DNA of 64,000 nt. Source: Dryococelus australis (taxonomy: Eukaryota; Arthropoda; Insecta; Phasmatodea; Phasmatidae). A program made the position numbers and the translations under genes. Location: NCBI GenBank assembly GCA_029891345.1, contig CM056993.1, positions 272,894,900 to 272,958,899 on the forward strand. The letters run 5' to 3'. The first letter of the stretch is position 1. Each line of letters starts with the position of its first letter. Positions 45,550 through 56,349 of this stretch are shown here, one piece after another. The notes beneath the pieces were generated by a model. That model saw only the letters and a list, made by a program, of their open reading frames with translations. It had not been told where the DNA came from and made no database searches.

Positions 45550-46255
45550 CAAACTGGCACTTTTGGTGTACTAAGAGGCAACGTGACCCGAAATAGTAGA
45601 CAAATAATCTGTATTTTAGTATGCTACTGTATTTAGTTTTTAGTATGTTCGAAAACTTACTAAAATAATAGATTACCAAATCGCAACCAACGCTGAAAGA
45701 CTCTACTTAACATTAAAATATTAATTTACTAAATAGTCGTCAACTCGAACACAGCCTCAGTGTATTGGTTTCGTGCAGATAGAACGTATCGCCATGTTCC
45801 ATCGCAGATTCCAAAATTGCGCGTCCGCAGTGCATTAGGAGAACTGCGAGTATTGATTCAAAGAGAAAGAAATCTCTTGTTTGTCCCCTTGTTTTGGTAA
45901 ACAACAAACATGGCTGATGGAAACCGTACACGAAAGTGCAATAAAGCCGAACAAAATCGTGCATGTTTCAGGAAATAAACCGTCCATTTTTTTTTCTAAT
46001 TTAAGTGCTTCGGAACTTTCGCAGGAAATTACAAATACTTTTTTTTTCTTTTTTCTTTTTTTCATTTCTGCGCCGGAACTTGTAAGTAAACATAAAATGA
46101 GATCGATCGTAGGTTTGACGCACAATACCGTAATGAAAATTCCACAGGAGTACAATTTCCTAATTAAAAATGAAACCGTATGTAAGGTCTTGAGTATGCA
46201 GGGATTAAAAAATGTATTTCTGCAGCTCCAAGGGGGTGCACACTGCATCTTTCAA
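45550..46255. other. Unassigned; overlapping open frames on both strands
   Basis: Frames of 133 codons (plus) and 137 codons (minus) overlap across a T-rich tract. Neither has motifs, and both run through homopolymers, so no gene is called. Confidence 0.35.
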
Positions 46256-46257
46256 AG

Positions 46258-46670
46258 TATAGGCTGTTCAGGGCACTTTTGAATGCTCTGCTCAATGTCT
46301 ACTTTTATGCCTGTTGTGTATTCTTCTGCCTTATATAAAATTAATATTGGTACGGGCCTCATCACTTTATTCTTGTGTCGGCAATGAAACTGTGAAACAA
46401 TTAGAAAAGTAAATATATTACAGATCTGCTAATTCTTACACTTTGATGCATCAACAAAACAGGAAGCAAGAGAAATAATTTACATTTTCACAAAATTTTA
46501 ACGGACACTTATAACTAACGTTAAAACATGGAACTACTTTCTCTTCGCCGTTACCAACTTTACCGGGCTCATGCAACTCAGTGCGCACGTCAAAACGTAT
46601 GCAGGTATTGCCAGTGACATTTTTCAAAGGTTGATTTCAACAGTGCTCACTTTCGTGAACAGCCTTTATA
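46258..46670 (+). mobile_element. MITE-A, complete with short left-end deletion
   Basis: TATAGGCTGTTCAGGGCACTT lacks the GTAAAGTGA part of the TIR. The right end is CTCACTTTCGTGAACAGCC. Confidence 0.82.
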
Positions 46671-46843
46671 ATTCACGATGCGATACTTTTTTTTAAACAA
46701 CGTATCTGTAGTTGTAGCGTTGTAAAACTAGATGTATTGAAGCAATATTTACGGTGTTAGGTCCTCTTCGTCTCTAGTAGTATAAAAGAGTACATCAGCC
46801 ATTGTTTCCTAATAGGCTATGACCGTATGTGAAAATGTTATTT

Positions 46844-47271
46844 TATAATCCATTCACGGCTACTTCAGCCTTTTCTGAAGCCCTGTTAAAGTTCAACTTC
46901 CAGGATATTCCCCCGCCTCTTACAAACTAAACTTAACTAATCCTGGAGAATTATACCAGAGGGACAACGCACTACATTCGTACGCACTCAGTGTAACAGT
47001 ATTTTGTATACGAACTATTTCTCACTAGGCATTACCAACATACCTATTTTCTCCCTGATTTTATTCGGATTGTTTATAAATGAAGCATTATAATTTATAG
47101 ATAATATATGAATAACATTTCAATTTAACAGAAAATAAAGTAACTTTATGAACACAAGTATAAAACGCTTGTGATACAGGGCGTATTTAGTAAATAACTA
47201 AACACGTCATACATGGGGAGATTTTTCAAAGGTTTGATTCAAAAAGGACGAAGAAACCGTGAACGGACTAC
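46844..47271 (+). mobile_element. MITE-C, complete
   Basis: TATAATCCATTCACGGCTAC to AAACCGTGAACGGACTA. Confidence 0.85.
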
Positions 47272-47295
47272 ATTATGATTATCGGATGTTATATT

Positions 47296-48152
47296 TATAG
47301 TCCATTCGTGGTTGATTTCAACTTTTCTGAAACCCTGATAAAGGCCTACTTTGAGGCTGTTTCTCCACCTCATTCAAGCAAAGTCCAGAAAAATATTCCA
47401 AAGCCACAACTCACCGCATTCGTATGCACTCAGTTTAATTATCTTTTTTTCGTAAGAACAATACCTTAAAGGCTGTTCGCGATAATGTGAGCACTTTATA
47501 AACAAATCTTAGAAAAAAGTAATTTCCCCTACATGGATATATTTTAATGAGCGCACTGAATGATATTTGCCCAGTAAAGTTAGTAACGATGAATCACAAG
47601 TAGTTCTATATCTTAATATCGAATAAAAAGTGTTAGGTGACCATTTGTAATAACTTAAAATTATTTATTTCGCGTTCTGTTTTTTAAATTAATAGGAGTG
47701 TAAAAATGAGCATATTTGTAAAGTATTTACTATTTCTTAATAAATTCACAGTTTCACTTGACCGACGCATGAATAAAGTGTTGAGGCCCATGGCAATGTT
47801 AATTTTACATAAGGCGAAAGAATACACAACATGTATATAAGTAGATCTTAAGCAGGACTTACAAAAGATCTCATTTTACCGGGAACAGCCTATACTAGGC
47901 ATCACCATAACACACCTATTATCGCTCTGTTTTTTCTCCTGTTAATTATAACTGAAATATTATAACTGATAGACAAATATAAGTAAAAGTTCAATTTCAA
48001 CAAAAATAAGATATTATTTCATGTTAACACAAGTATGAAACGCTTATGATACATGGCCTATTTAGGAAACAGCCAAAAAGTCAAACATAGGGTGCTTTTT
48101 TTTCTCTTCAAAAGTTTAATTGAGGAAGTGTGAAAATATCGCGAACAGACAA
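47296..48152 (+). mobile_element. MITE-C, split by a MITE-A
   Basis: Left part starts TATAGTCCATTCGTGG. Right part resumes ACTAGGCATCACC at 47895 and ends ATCGCGAACAGACAATA. Confidence 0.8.
47469..47892 (-). mobile_element. MITE-A inserted in MITE-C, TA duplication
   Basis: Ends AAGGCTGTTCGCG and CGGGAACAGCCTA. Removing it and one TA restores the MITE-C word CTTACTAGGCAT. TA is at 47467-47468 and 47893-47894. Confidence 0.88.
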
Positions 48153-48390
48153 TAAAAAAAAAAAAAAAACTACAATGTTAGCCACCTGGGGACTTACTTT
48201 ACAGATATGTCCCATTCTATACAAATTTGCAAACTTTGTTCAGTATTCACTCTATGCTTTCAAATAATACACTTTTTCCCTTTACAGAGAACAACTATTC
48301 CACATGAGTAGGAGCAAATTAATAAGAGTTCGTGTTTATGTATTTTTTGTCCAGGAGGTAAATATGATTTTACCCGCAATGTTTAGTGTA

Positions 48391-49722
48391 CAGATGTTCG
48401 AAAAATTCCATTACCGCCCTCGGAATGGGTGACAGACATGCAATATGGTATTGTAACGAGACGTGTATGATAAATCAGATATTTATCTTGTTTCAGGTGA
48501 TATAACAACTGGACAACGATGGGCGATGAGTGGAATTACTCCCTAGAGATACGGATCGTCATGAGTACATGAGCTCATAAACGACAGCACGCCGGCAAGA
48601 CAATGAAAGAGATCCAAAAACAATTTTAGGATTCTGTTCAATAGGGCTGCACCGCCGAAACCAACGGTCCTGCGATGGGAAAAGAAACTATTCCAAACTG
48701 GTTCCATTAAAGACAAGGCGCGCTCTGGAAGACCAACAACACGACATGAAACATGTGGTGAGGTTGCCGCGTCAGTAGAACGTTCACCGAAAAAGTCACT
48801 ACGAAAGCGATCCCAAGAACTGAGTACTCCACTAACGACATTGAGACGACATATGACGCATGATTCATCATTAAAAGCACACAGACCCAGTTTCGTAAAC
48901 GAGTTAAGTGATAATGACTTGGAGACCCGACGTGACGCATGTGCGCGATTACTGGAGGTTTTCGATACACTTCCTAAGCGTGTAACAGTGATGTTCTCAT
49001 TCGAATGTCTCATATACCGAAGCGCAAGAGATAGAATACTTATTTCTGGAGCACGGAGAATCCGCATTTCTTTGAAGAGGTGGAAATTAGTCCCCCTCAT
49101 ATGATGGTTTGGGTCGCACTGTCTGCTAGGAATCTGGTTGGTCCATACTTTTTCGAAGATCCAGCGACACGTGCGTCGGTGACGATCAATCAAGTTACGT
49201 ATCTCTCCATGTTACAAGACTGGCTAGTGCCGCAATTGGAACTTTTGGGACTTCTTGGTGACATCTGGCTCCAACAGGCTGTGGCACCAGCGCATTTCGC
49301 GATACGTGTAAGAGAATACCTGAACGACGTGTTTCACGACAAATGGATTGGGCGAGGATCACCAACTTTACCAGCACCACAGAAATGGCCACCCCGCAGT
49401 CCAGATCTGACATCCTGAGATAACGCATTATGGGGGCATATCAGACAGCTTGTCGGCAAAACGCGGCACGAGACAGCTGAGGAACTTAAACAAGCAGTTC
49501 GACAAGCATTTGCTACCATCACACCTGCCATGTTACATAGGATTTCACATCGTTCTTGGATGAAAATAATTCTATGCGATGAACACGGGGGTGTGCACAC
49601 AGATCATCTGGAGTAAATGGTGGCCACATATCTTATTTATCATACACATATTGGTAAACTAACATATTGCAAGTATGTAACCCATTCCGAGGGGAGTAGT
49701 GGCACTTTTGGAACACAGAGAA
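48391..49722 (+). mobile_element. Tc1/mariner-superfamily transposon, dead copy
   Basis: The left end carries CCCTCGGAATGGGTGACAGA and later CGTGTATGATAAATCAG. The complement of the right end carries CCCTCGGAATGGGTTACATA and ATGTGTATGATAAATAAG. The 1.3-kb length and single transposase are normal for the superfamily. A TA precedes the left end; the right tip is degraded. Confidence 0.88.
48567..49616 (+). pseudogene. IS630/Tc1/mariner transposase pseudogene
   Basis: N-terminal helix-turn-helix region around KPTVLRWEKKLFQTGSIKD and RSGRP. Catalytic domain with MMVWVALSA, GPYFFED, WIGRGSP and WPPRSPDLTS. The second catalytic Asp (normally QQDG-AP-H) is replaced: QQAVAPAH. A TGA at 49416-49418 follows SPDLTS, and the same frame continues with DNALWG, containing the third Asp, to TAA at 49614-49616. 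At least two frameshifts lie upstream (near 48630 and between 48960 and 49080). Inactive. A 216-codon antisense frame at 48543-49193 is a shadow. Confidence 0.9.
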
Positions 49723-49861
49723 CCTTTTTGTGAAAATGTGGCCCGAGAAAAGCGGTATCTTGGAAGCAGGCCAAGATACTCCTACAATAATTGAAACACC
49801 ATATACTATTACTCGGCTGGTCTGTAACTAGGCAGTCACGTTAAGAAAAAAACTATGTAAT

Positions 49862-50278
49862 ATAGAGTGTTCACGGTAAAAAAAAAAAAAAAACTTTTGA
49901 AACCAACGTTAAAAAAAAATTGTTGCCCGGTAACTGCATATAAGATGCCAGACACGTTGGCATGATGGCTGGCTACTAGTAAAATTGGCAGTGATTTAAG
50001 TAAATTGCTTCTAAGTTTTGACTATATACTGTGGATTGTAATGTTTACACATCTGGATTTTTAAGCTTCTTCTGCTTTTTACACATTAGAGAACGAAATG
50101 GCATATTAATAACGCATTTACTTTTTTATAAAATTCACGTTTTCACTCGCTTAACCAGTGATCGTACAAGGCATTACTGCCATGGTCTTGATGACCACGA
50201 AAATACACATTTAAAAAATGGCGGAAGGATACAAAATGAAGAGAAAAAAGATCTTAAGCAGGAATTTCGCAAGTGCTT
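49862..50278 (-). mobile_element. MITE-A, diverged, right end cut by the next copy
   Basis: GAGTGTTCACGGTAAAAA start, GGCGGAAGGATACAAAATG and AAGATCTTAAGCAGG interior. It stops at CGCAAGTGCT where the following MITE-A begins. Confidence 0.7.
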
Positions 50279-50697
50279 ATAAGCTGTTCACAGTATAATA
50301 AGCAGTCCCAGCTTAAGATCTATTTGTATGCACGTTGTGTATTCTTCCACCGTATGTAGAAAATAACATAGCCATGGGACTCATCACTTTATCCATGCGT
50401 CGGTCAAATGAAACTGTGAAATTATTACAAAAGTAAACATTTTACAAATCTGCTACTTTTTTCACCTAGATGCATTAAAAAAAAACAGAAAGCAAAATAG
50501 ATAATTTAAGTTATCAGTGACCGTTAAATAACACTTATAATTCTACGTTAAGACATGGAACTACTTTCCCCTCCATCTTTACAAATTTTACTGGGCGCAT
50601 GTCACTCAGTATGCCCGTTAAAATATATGCAGATAGGAGCAGTGACTTTTTTTTAAGGTTGATTTCAAAAGTTTTCATTTAACCGGGAACAGCCAAT
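50279..50697 (+). mobile_element. MITE-A, complete
   Basis: TATAAGCTGTTCACAGTATA to CATTTAACCGGGAACAGCC. Head to head with the preceding minus copy. Confidence 0.8.
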
Positions 50698-50796
50698 ATG
50701 AGGGGAAATTTATCGCACGCCGCTAGGGTTTTACGAAAAGGCCAGTGCACTTTGCCTCATAGCAAACTGAATTATAGTGGACTGTGGAGAAGCTTG

Positions 50797-51014
50797 GTCG
50801 GCTCGTAAAATCAGGATCTTGAGAGCCGATGAGGGTGAAGCGTCGCAATGCACGGGTGGGGCAAAACGGGAGGACCCCGACAAAACCCGCCGACCAGCGG
50901 CATCGTTCGGCATGATTCCCACGTGTAAAAATCCGGGAGCAACTCCACTGGGAACCGAAACTTTTTTCGCTTATGTGGGAGTCAAGTGTTATATCCACCA
51001 CATAACCGCGGCCC
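50797..51014 (-). mobile_element. SINE-1, minus
   Basis: ATCTTGAGAGCCGATGAGGG, core AAAACCCGCCGACCAGCGGC, end CATAACCGCGGCCC. The B-box region is mutated and a segment after GCGTCGCAATG is deleted. Confidence 0.8.
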
Positions 51015-51249
51015 GTAACTGCTGTATAACCACAGGATACAAAGAAAGGACTAAGGCATTGCTATAATTTCTATGGTTTTTTTATGTTAGTTTACTGGAC
51101 CGGTTCAAGGTAGCGCCGTCCTGCGGCCGACCATTTACATAGATGTAGCAATACATGGCTACATCACCGAGTAGGTATAGTCTATTGGTTTCTTAGTTGT
51201 AGGATTTGGGGAATTTGGGCGCATCGGCGTCTGGCGGCGGATCGACGGA

Positions 51250-52010
51250 GCTGTTAATGATCTGCCATTCCGGTCTCCGGCGGAGTTTTTCCCTCAAAAT
51301 TTACCTTTTTACCCTTAAAAGGCACTTTCCGATCCGTCGGAAGTGATTTGGGGTTATCGTTTTCCAGGGCAGAGCAGTGGCGGCCATATTTGTTTTATAG
51401 GTACAGGATATGCCAAATCGATACACGGGGTCCAGGGTCCAGAGTCAGACCTAACTATCAGCCTTCTTGATACTGTCAGCTATCTTGTCAGTCATATTGG
51501 ATCCGGATGACCATGACCTTGTCACCGTGACCTTGAATGACCTTGACCCCAAAGCATTCCGAAAAATTCCCAAAATGATATCTTAAAAATATATAAAAAT
51601 ATTTTAATAATTATAAAAATAAATAAGAAGTATTTAAAAATAAAATTAAAGGTTAAAAAAAAATAAAACTCCCATTTCTGCAAGTTCCCTTCCTCAGCTC
51701 CATGTGAAGCAGACGACTGACTTTCCTCTAATCAATTGCATTGTTTTAACATTCCCCTCCCATACCAACGTTTCTCATTGGTTAACTAGTCGGCAGGCCT
51801 CCACTCCCCTGACCCATACTCTTTCCGCCATATTGGATTTTTTCATTTGTCATTTGTTGATACATTGCTAGAGGCCACCATATCGGTTTTCATTTTTTCA
51901 TCTTCAACACCTTGGTGGCGCTCTTTTCTCGATTTCACCACCAGGCGAGCTGGCGATGTAGCCAATAGGTGGCAGCCGTATTTATTTATGTTTTTTTTTT
52001 TTTTTATGTA
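51250..52010 (+). repeat. Left terminal inverted repeat of the ATPase element
   Basis: Landmarks include TGATTTGGGGTTATCGTTTTC (51348), GGCAGAGCAGTGGCGGCC (51368), ACGGGGTCCAGGGTCC (51424), three CCTTGAC words (51510-51550), then an A/T-only stretch and GCATTGTTTTAACATTCCCC (51740). Similarity to the right arm is patchy near the outer tip. Confidence 0.8.
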
Positions 52011-52482
52011 GAGGTTGTGATGTCGGTGCCCTCCATACTGGGTTCTATTTTCAATGTTCAGGTAGTGCTAATTTCTCGATTATGCAGCCTGCTTTTAGCC
52101 TGTACCGAATGGTGTAACTGACCATTTCTGCAAAGTATGTAAATTGTTGTATTTTATTTTATTTGTTTTGCATTTCTATATATATTATGAAGTGGCGTTT
52201 TAAATCAAATAGAACACAAAATATTTTTTAAAAAGTTATTGGTTTTGGTAATGTACAAAATTAGAAAAAAAAAAAAAAAGAGATTTATTGATTGAAATAT
52301 TCTGTGTTCACTGCTCGATGTCCGTATCATCGACCCAGAAATTGTAGCAGGTTGGGAAACTCCGCCACTTTACATGCGACTGTCTATTATGCAGTTTCAG
52401 CACCTTCCCAACCAAATACACAACTAGGAACTTTGTAGGCATCTCGCAGATGCGTGCTGTTCATTGGCGATTCCAAATCGAC

Positions 52483-53319
52483 TCATTCTATGAAGCCTTC
52501 CTTCTTCAGTTCTTCAATGATTGAAATTATCTCGTTAGTGTGGGAGTAATTTCCAACCCTTTGCGAAGTGAGAAGTAGCTGCAGCCTATAGACCAGCTCG
52601 TTTGTGTCGTCCCAGAATACTTAGTTAGTGATCTTGTCATTATCTCCTTTAAACCTTCACAGTTCTTTAGCGCTAGGCTGCTGAAGAGATCTGCAAAATG
52701 TAGATTTTTTCACATTCTTCGCCCTTATAAAAACATGTCTCGGATCATTATCTTGGTAAAGTACATGCATGAGTTTTAGCAATGTCTTGTATTCCAGCAG
52801 GTCGGATTTTCTAAACTCCCTGGGTTTCTTGTAAAATAGAAGTTCATATAACCCAGGGGTTCCATGCGTCTTGTAATCACCTACTTGGATGGTTCCATAT
52901 GGTAGAAACTCTATTTCATCAGCATCTAGGAACCATTTATCATTATGCCTGTATACATAGTATGTTGTATCATTATTGCGAGATGTGAATGATTGCAGGT
53001 ACCGGCGAAGCAGAGCATTGGGTTTGAATACTCTTTTCCATACTTTATTCTTGTGTGGCAAATCCACATCCAGTCCATCGTTCCGATCTGTCTGTACACC
53101 ATATTTTTGCTTCTTCATCGGTTCAACAGTATCGTCGACTTCTATATACACGGCTATGAGTGCTCCATCGCTCTCCCTGAGTACATCGAGATGACGAGTA
53201 ATGGGCGTAAAAATTTGTACATTTATAAGTTTGTGTAAAATGTTGTCCCTCTTGGCGAGCAAATACTTCGAGCGAACAGACTGTATCGTCCGACGCAGGT
53301 CGCTGGCAATGTCCGACAT
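52483..53319 (-). pseudogene. DUF8207-like arthropod element protein, with two late stops
   Basis: From ATG (53317-53319) an intact 220-codon frame runs to TGA at 52657-52659. Residues 153-162 read GTPGLYELLF, with KYGVQTDR before and YK-TLLK after, a hallmark I associate with the uncharacterised arthropod repeat family DUF8207 (from memory). In the same frame, beyond the TGA and a TAA at 52621-52623, the sequence still encodes WDDTNELVYRLQLLL and NEIISIIEELKKEGF, the usual C-terminal block of that family, to a TGA at 52483-52485. So the native protein was about 278 codons and the copy carries two nonsense changes. N-terminal 1-70 is likely helical. Function unknown. Confidence 0.72.
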
Positions 53320-53393
53320 CGCACCAAATTGTTATGGTTGCTCTTTTTTATTGGTATAGTTTTGGGTCTCCGCCAAAATACTTTCGATCTTGC

Positions 53394-53942
53394 TCAGGCA
53401 TTCGTTGCAGACATCCAATATAACCTGATGTAGTTTTCGATATCCGTTTTCGTGGCGGGGTGGGAAATCGATGCAGTGAATGTATATGTCATATATTCTT
53501 CCAGGTTTTTCAGATTCTCTTCATTTTGCGCAGATGCCACATTTAATCTGTCGATAAATTGCCTTTGAACACTCATTAAATGATCGTCCATGGCCATCAT
53601 ATAGCGGACGAACTCCATCTTCACACGCTTCATCTTCGCCCTGAGCTCGTACAGTTTGTTCGGAAAGAATGTATTTTGTTCGGTTAATATTGTACAGTTC
53701 CGAGATGGTATCATAACAGTTACGAGGACGAAATGTTTAGTAGCAGCATCCTCGGATCGTTCGGGTTCGCCAACATTTCGAATTATTCTTCTACCAGCAT
53801 CACAAGTTCCATCATTTCTTGGTACGAGACAACCTCCATCTTCGTCTTTGTGAAGACACAGCTTGATGCTACTTTGCATGAATTTCGATATGCTGTAAAT
53901 CATTGTCGATGTTCGGCGATTAACTGATCGAATCCCCGCCAT
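53394..53942 (-). CDS. Helical protein of the ATPase element, unknown function
   Basis: 182 codons from an ATG at 53940-53942. Residues about 95-150 are Leu/Met/Lys/Glu-rich (LYELRAKMKRVKMEFVRY) and probably alpha-helical or coiled coil. No catalytic motif. The first residues overlap, in another frame, what looks like the remnant C-terminus of the ATPase (NGR..RGFDQLI), so the true start may be further in, for example Met14. It lies 27 bp after the ATPase frame and 74 bp before the DUF8207-like frame, a compact viral-style order. Could also be partly frameshifted. Confidence 0.55.
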   Translation of the reverse strand: MAGIRSVNRRTSTMIYSISKFMQSSIKLCLHKDEDGGCLVPRNDGTCDAGRRIIRNVGEPERSEDAATKHFVLVTVMIPSRNCTILTEQNTFFPNKLYELRAKMKRVKMEFVRYMMAMDDHLMSVQRQFIDRLNVASAQNEENLKNLEEYMTYTFTASISHPATKTDIENYIRLYWMSATNA

Positions 53943-54497
53943 TACCTACCATTATATATGGGACAGTCCTTAATGATAGTCAAAAATCCATATTTCTCTT
54001 TCCAGCGCAAGGCACACATACTCTTGAAATCTGATAGCTAGCATCATGTCGGTATTGACGTGGTCGTCGTAAAAATGCCACAAACTAATATCGTCCATGC
54101 AAAAGATCCCCAATATGTTTGCATTGTCGCAGAGCAGCTGTTTAGGTATGCGCAGATAAGTCTGGCCGAAGTACACACAGTTCCCCTTCGTGTGCCATCT
54201 CATGCTTAAGTACTCCTGGATGCACTTTTGTTTCTCACAGGCAACGTCATCGAAAACAAATACCAAGTTTGCCAATGCTTTGCTGGGAGGCACAGCCTTC
54301 TTGTTTTCACTGCAAGGGAAATTACCCACTTCATCAATGAGTTTCAGTTCCCATGCCAGTCGATGGTATTTAAGTTGCTGAAACGATTTTGAATATAGGT
54401 ACACATTCTCGAACTGGAAACAATTCTCTTCTTCCAGCAGGCTCAGTAGGATGCATGTTTTCTCGCAATATGATGGTCCTGCAATGATGCACCTCAC
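53917..54497 (-). pseudogene. A32/FtsK-HerA-like packaging ATPase, degenerate
   Basis: The open frame of about 175 codons contains a Walker A-like GPSYCEKT (residues 7-14), Walker B LVFVFDD (78-84) and GQTYLRIPKQL (111-121) followed by CDNAN, the arrangement of packaging ATPases in Polinton-type and related insect elements (established family knowledge). Such ATPases drive DNA into capsids. Oddities: the expected Gly before Lys in Walker A is Glu; the first codon is GTG with no in-frame ATG before an upstream TGA; the frame stops at 53970 while a shifted frame at 53922-53951 still encodes NGR and RGFDQLI, typical of the family's C-terminus. The copy is therefore probably non-functional, or the 5' part is spliced. 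Confidence 0.75.
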
Positions 54498-54599
54498 TGT
54501 ATTCAGAAATAGGCTTTCATGTAGTGATTTATATCCTCATCTCCAGCATAAATATGTATGGGTAGAGTAACATCTTGCTTGCTTATGTGTATGTTACCA

Positions 54600-54880
54600 C
54601 TACAATCTTGTGTAGCAAGTGGATCAGTTGTGGAACATGTGGAGGGAATGTGGAGCATGTGGAGCGATTGTGGAGCATGTGAAGAGAGAGAGACAAGAGA
54701 GTAAGGAAAGAGAGACACAGAGAAAGAGAAAGAGAGGGAGGGAGATAGAAAAAGAAATAAAGAGAAAAGAGAGAGAGAGAAAGATAAAAATAAGAGAAAG
54801 GAAGAGAAAGGAAAGAGAGAAAGATAAAAAGAAGAGAAAGGAAGAGAAAGGAAAGAGAGAAAGAGATGGAATGAGAGAGA
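54600..54880. repeat. GTGGAGCAT minisatellite and purine (GA-rich) tandem tract
   Basis: 54620-54685 repeats (A)TGTGGAG(C/G)(A/G) about six times. 54686-54880 is almost pure purine, with a unit of about 50 bp (AAGATAAAAA-AAGAGAAAGGAAGAGAAAGG) present twice in tandem. The 95- to 140-codon frames over it are low-complexity translations. It sits just upstream of the ATPase frame. Confidence 0.9.
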
Positions 54881-55129
54881 GACCACATGATAGCCTACAA
54901 GTATGAAACAAGTCTCAAAAATCATTAAAATTTCTCGAAAATTGGTTGTTGGGGTTTCCTATTGCATGTTCTGGCACATCGCTTGAGAGAAAAATGGGAA
55001 ATTGTTAGGGAAATTTTAGGCTAACAAGGGAAATTTTGATTTAAAAGACAGATTTCAAGGTGAAAATAGACGATTTTTGTGGTAAAATAGCAATATTGAG
55101 GGAAAAACAAAAAAACTCCAAGATAGCGA

Positions 55130-55872
55130 CCGAGCGACCGAACCACTCCCCTATACTCTGTGTGCCAGAGTCTACATTACCTACCTACTGGCGTCCTCCA
55201 GCAATGTAGAAACAATTGTCAAACGAAAAAAAAAAAAAAACAAGATTACATAATGAGTATAGATAAGGAGGGCGGAGGCTTGCCGACTACTAAACCAATG
55301 ACAAACACTGGTAGGAGAGGGGAATGCTAAAACAATGTGATTGATTGGAGGAGGGTCATACGTCTACTTGACATGGATCTGGGGAAGGGGATCTGCGGAA
55401 ATGTAAGCTATTTAAATATAAATTTTAACATTAATTTTCAATAATTTTTATACATCTATATACAAAATGTAAATAATTTTTAAAATTTCTAAATCTAAGG
55501 TTACGGGGTCAAGGTCACCTGGATCCAATATTCCAGACAATATGGCTGACAGAACCAATATGGCTGATGGTTGGGCCTCACTCCGGACTCTGGACCCTGT
55601 GTATCGATTTAGCATAACCTATGCATATACAACCAATATGGCCGCCTTTGCTCTGCCCTCGAAAACGATCGCCCCAAATCACTTCCAATGGATCGAAAAT
55701 CGAGGGAACGTTTTCCCAACGGGGTGGCTCGATGCTTTTTTGCGGGGAAAAAGGGATTTTTCGAGTAAAAAAGGGAAATTTTGAGGAAAATGTAGTCGAC
55801 TTTTAGGGAAAATCGTTGATTTTGAAGGGAAAAAATAAAAACTTTGAGGGGTAATGGCCGCCGGATTAACGG
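55130..55872 (-). repeat. Right terminal inverted repeat of the ATPase element
   Basis: Complement of the left arm landmarks: CCCCAAATCACTTCC (55672), AATATGGCCGCCTTTGCTCTGCCCT (55635-55660), CTGGACCCTGTGTATCGATTT (55590), GGATCCAATATTCCAGAC (55520), GGGGAATGCTAAAACAATGTG (55320). Confidence 0.8.
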
Positions 55873-55929
55873 AATGACAGAGCATGAGCAGCTGAGGCGC
55901 TACGCCCCCAGACACCAATGTGCCTTTCT

Positions 55930-56349
55930 ACTTTAGTTCACACTTTTTGAATAAAACGTCAAAAAAAACCACACCATGTATGAAAGGTTTAGCTGCCTCC
56001 TGATTATATTACATATCAAAAACGTATTAATACGTTACCATAAAATAATTTAAATATATCTTAATTTTAAATCAAATTGAAATTTTATATGTTAACTATA
56101 TAATTTCATTTATAAATAATATGAAGATTAACGGTGAGTAAATGGGCGTGTTGGTATTGCCTAGTAAGAAATAGTTCTTATACAAAATATTACAAAACTG
56201 AGTGCTCACTAATACGGTGCGTCGTCCCTTTGGTGTAATTTTGTAGGCTTTGTTAAGCATTGTTTGCATGAGGCGGAGGAATATCCTGGAAGTAGAACTT
56301 TAGCAGGGATCCAGAATAGTTGGAAGGAAGTAACAGTGAATGCACTGTA
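55930..56349 (-). mobile_element. MITE-C, minus
   Basis: Starts TTAGTTCACACTTTTTGAAT and ends AGGAAGTAACAGTGAATGCACTG, with GGAGGAATATCCTGGAAGTAG as the family block. It passes directly into family D. Confidence 0.75.

Larger units (their letters stand above)
51250..55872. mobile_element. 4.6-kb TIR element encoding a packaging-type ATPase
   Basis: Long imperfect inverted repeats (about 51250-52010 and 55130-55872) flank three minus-strand frames. Mirror landmarks from outside in: GGAAGTGATTTGGGG, AGGGCAGAGCA-GGCGGCCATATT, AAATCGATACAC-GGGTCCAG, ATATTGGATCC-G, ACATTGCTTTTAGCATTCCCCT-type block (TTGTTTTA-CATTCCCCTC), AGTCGGCA-GCCTCC, ACATTGCTAGAGG/ACATTGCTGGAGG. Gene order on the minus strand: ATPase, helical protein, DUF8207-like protein. 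No DNA polymerase, integrase or capsid gene is visible. All frames show damage. I interpret it as a virus-derived or Polinton-related element; exact class unknown. Confidence 0.8.

Noticed and set aside
45835..46282. Overlapping 133- and 137-codon open frames on opposite strands
   Set aside because: Both run through T-rich homopolymers encoding Phe or Lys runs, with no motif, and the plus frame ends within a MITE-A. They look like chance openness.
48543..49193. 216-codon minus frame
   Set aside because: Antisense of the Tc1/mariner transposase pseudogene; no independent motif.
54503..54925. 140-codon minus frame and 95- to 101-codon companions
   Set aside because: Several frames are open at once because the DNA is a purine/pyrimidine tandem tract. 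The Ser/Leu/Phe-rich output is low complexity.
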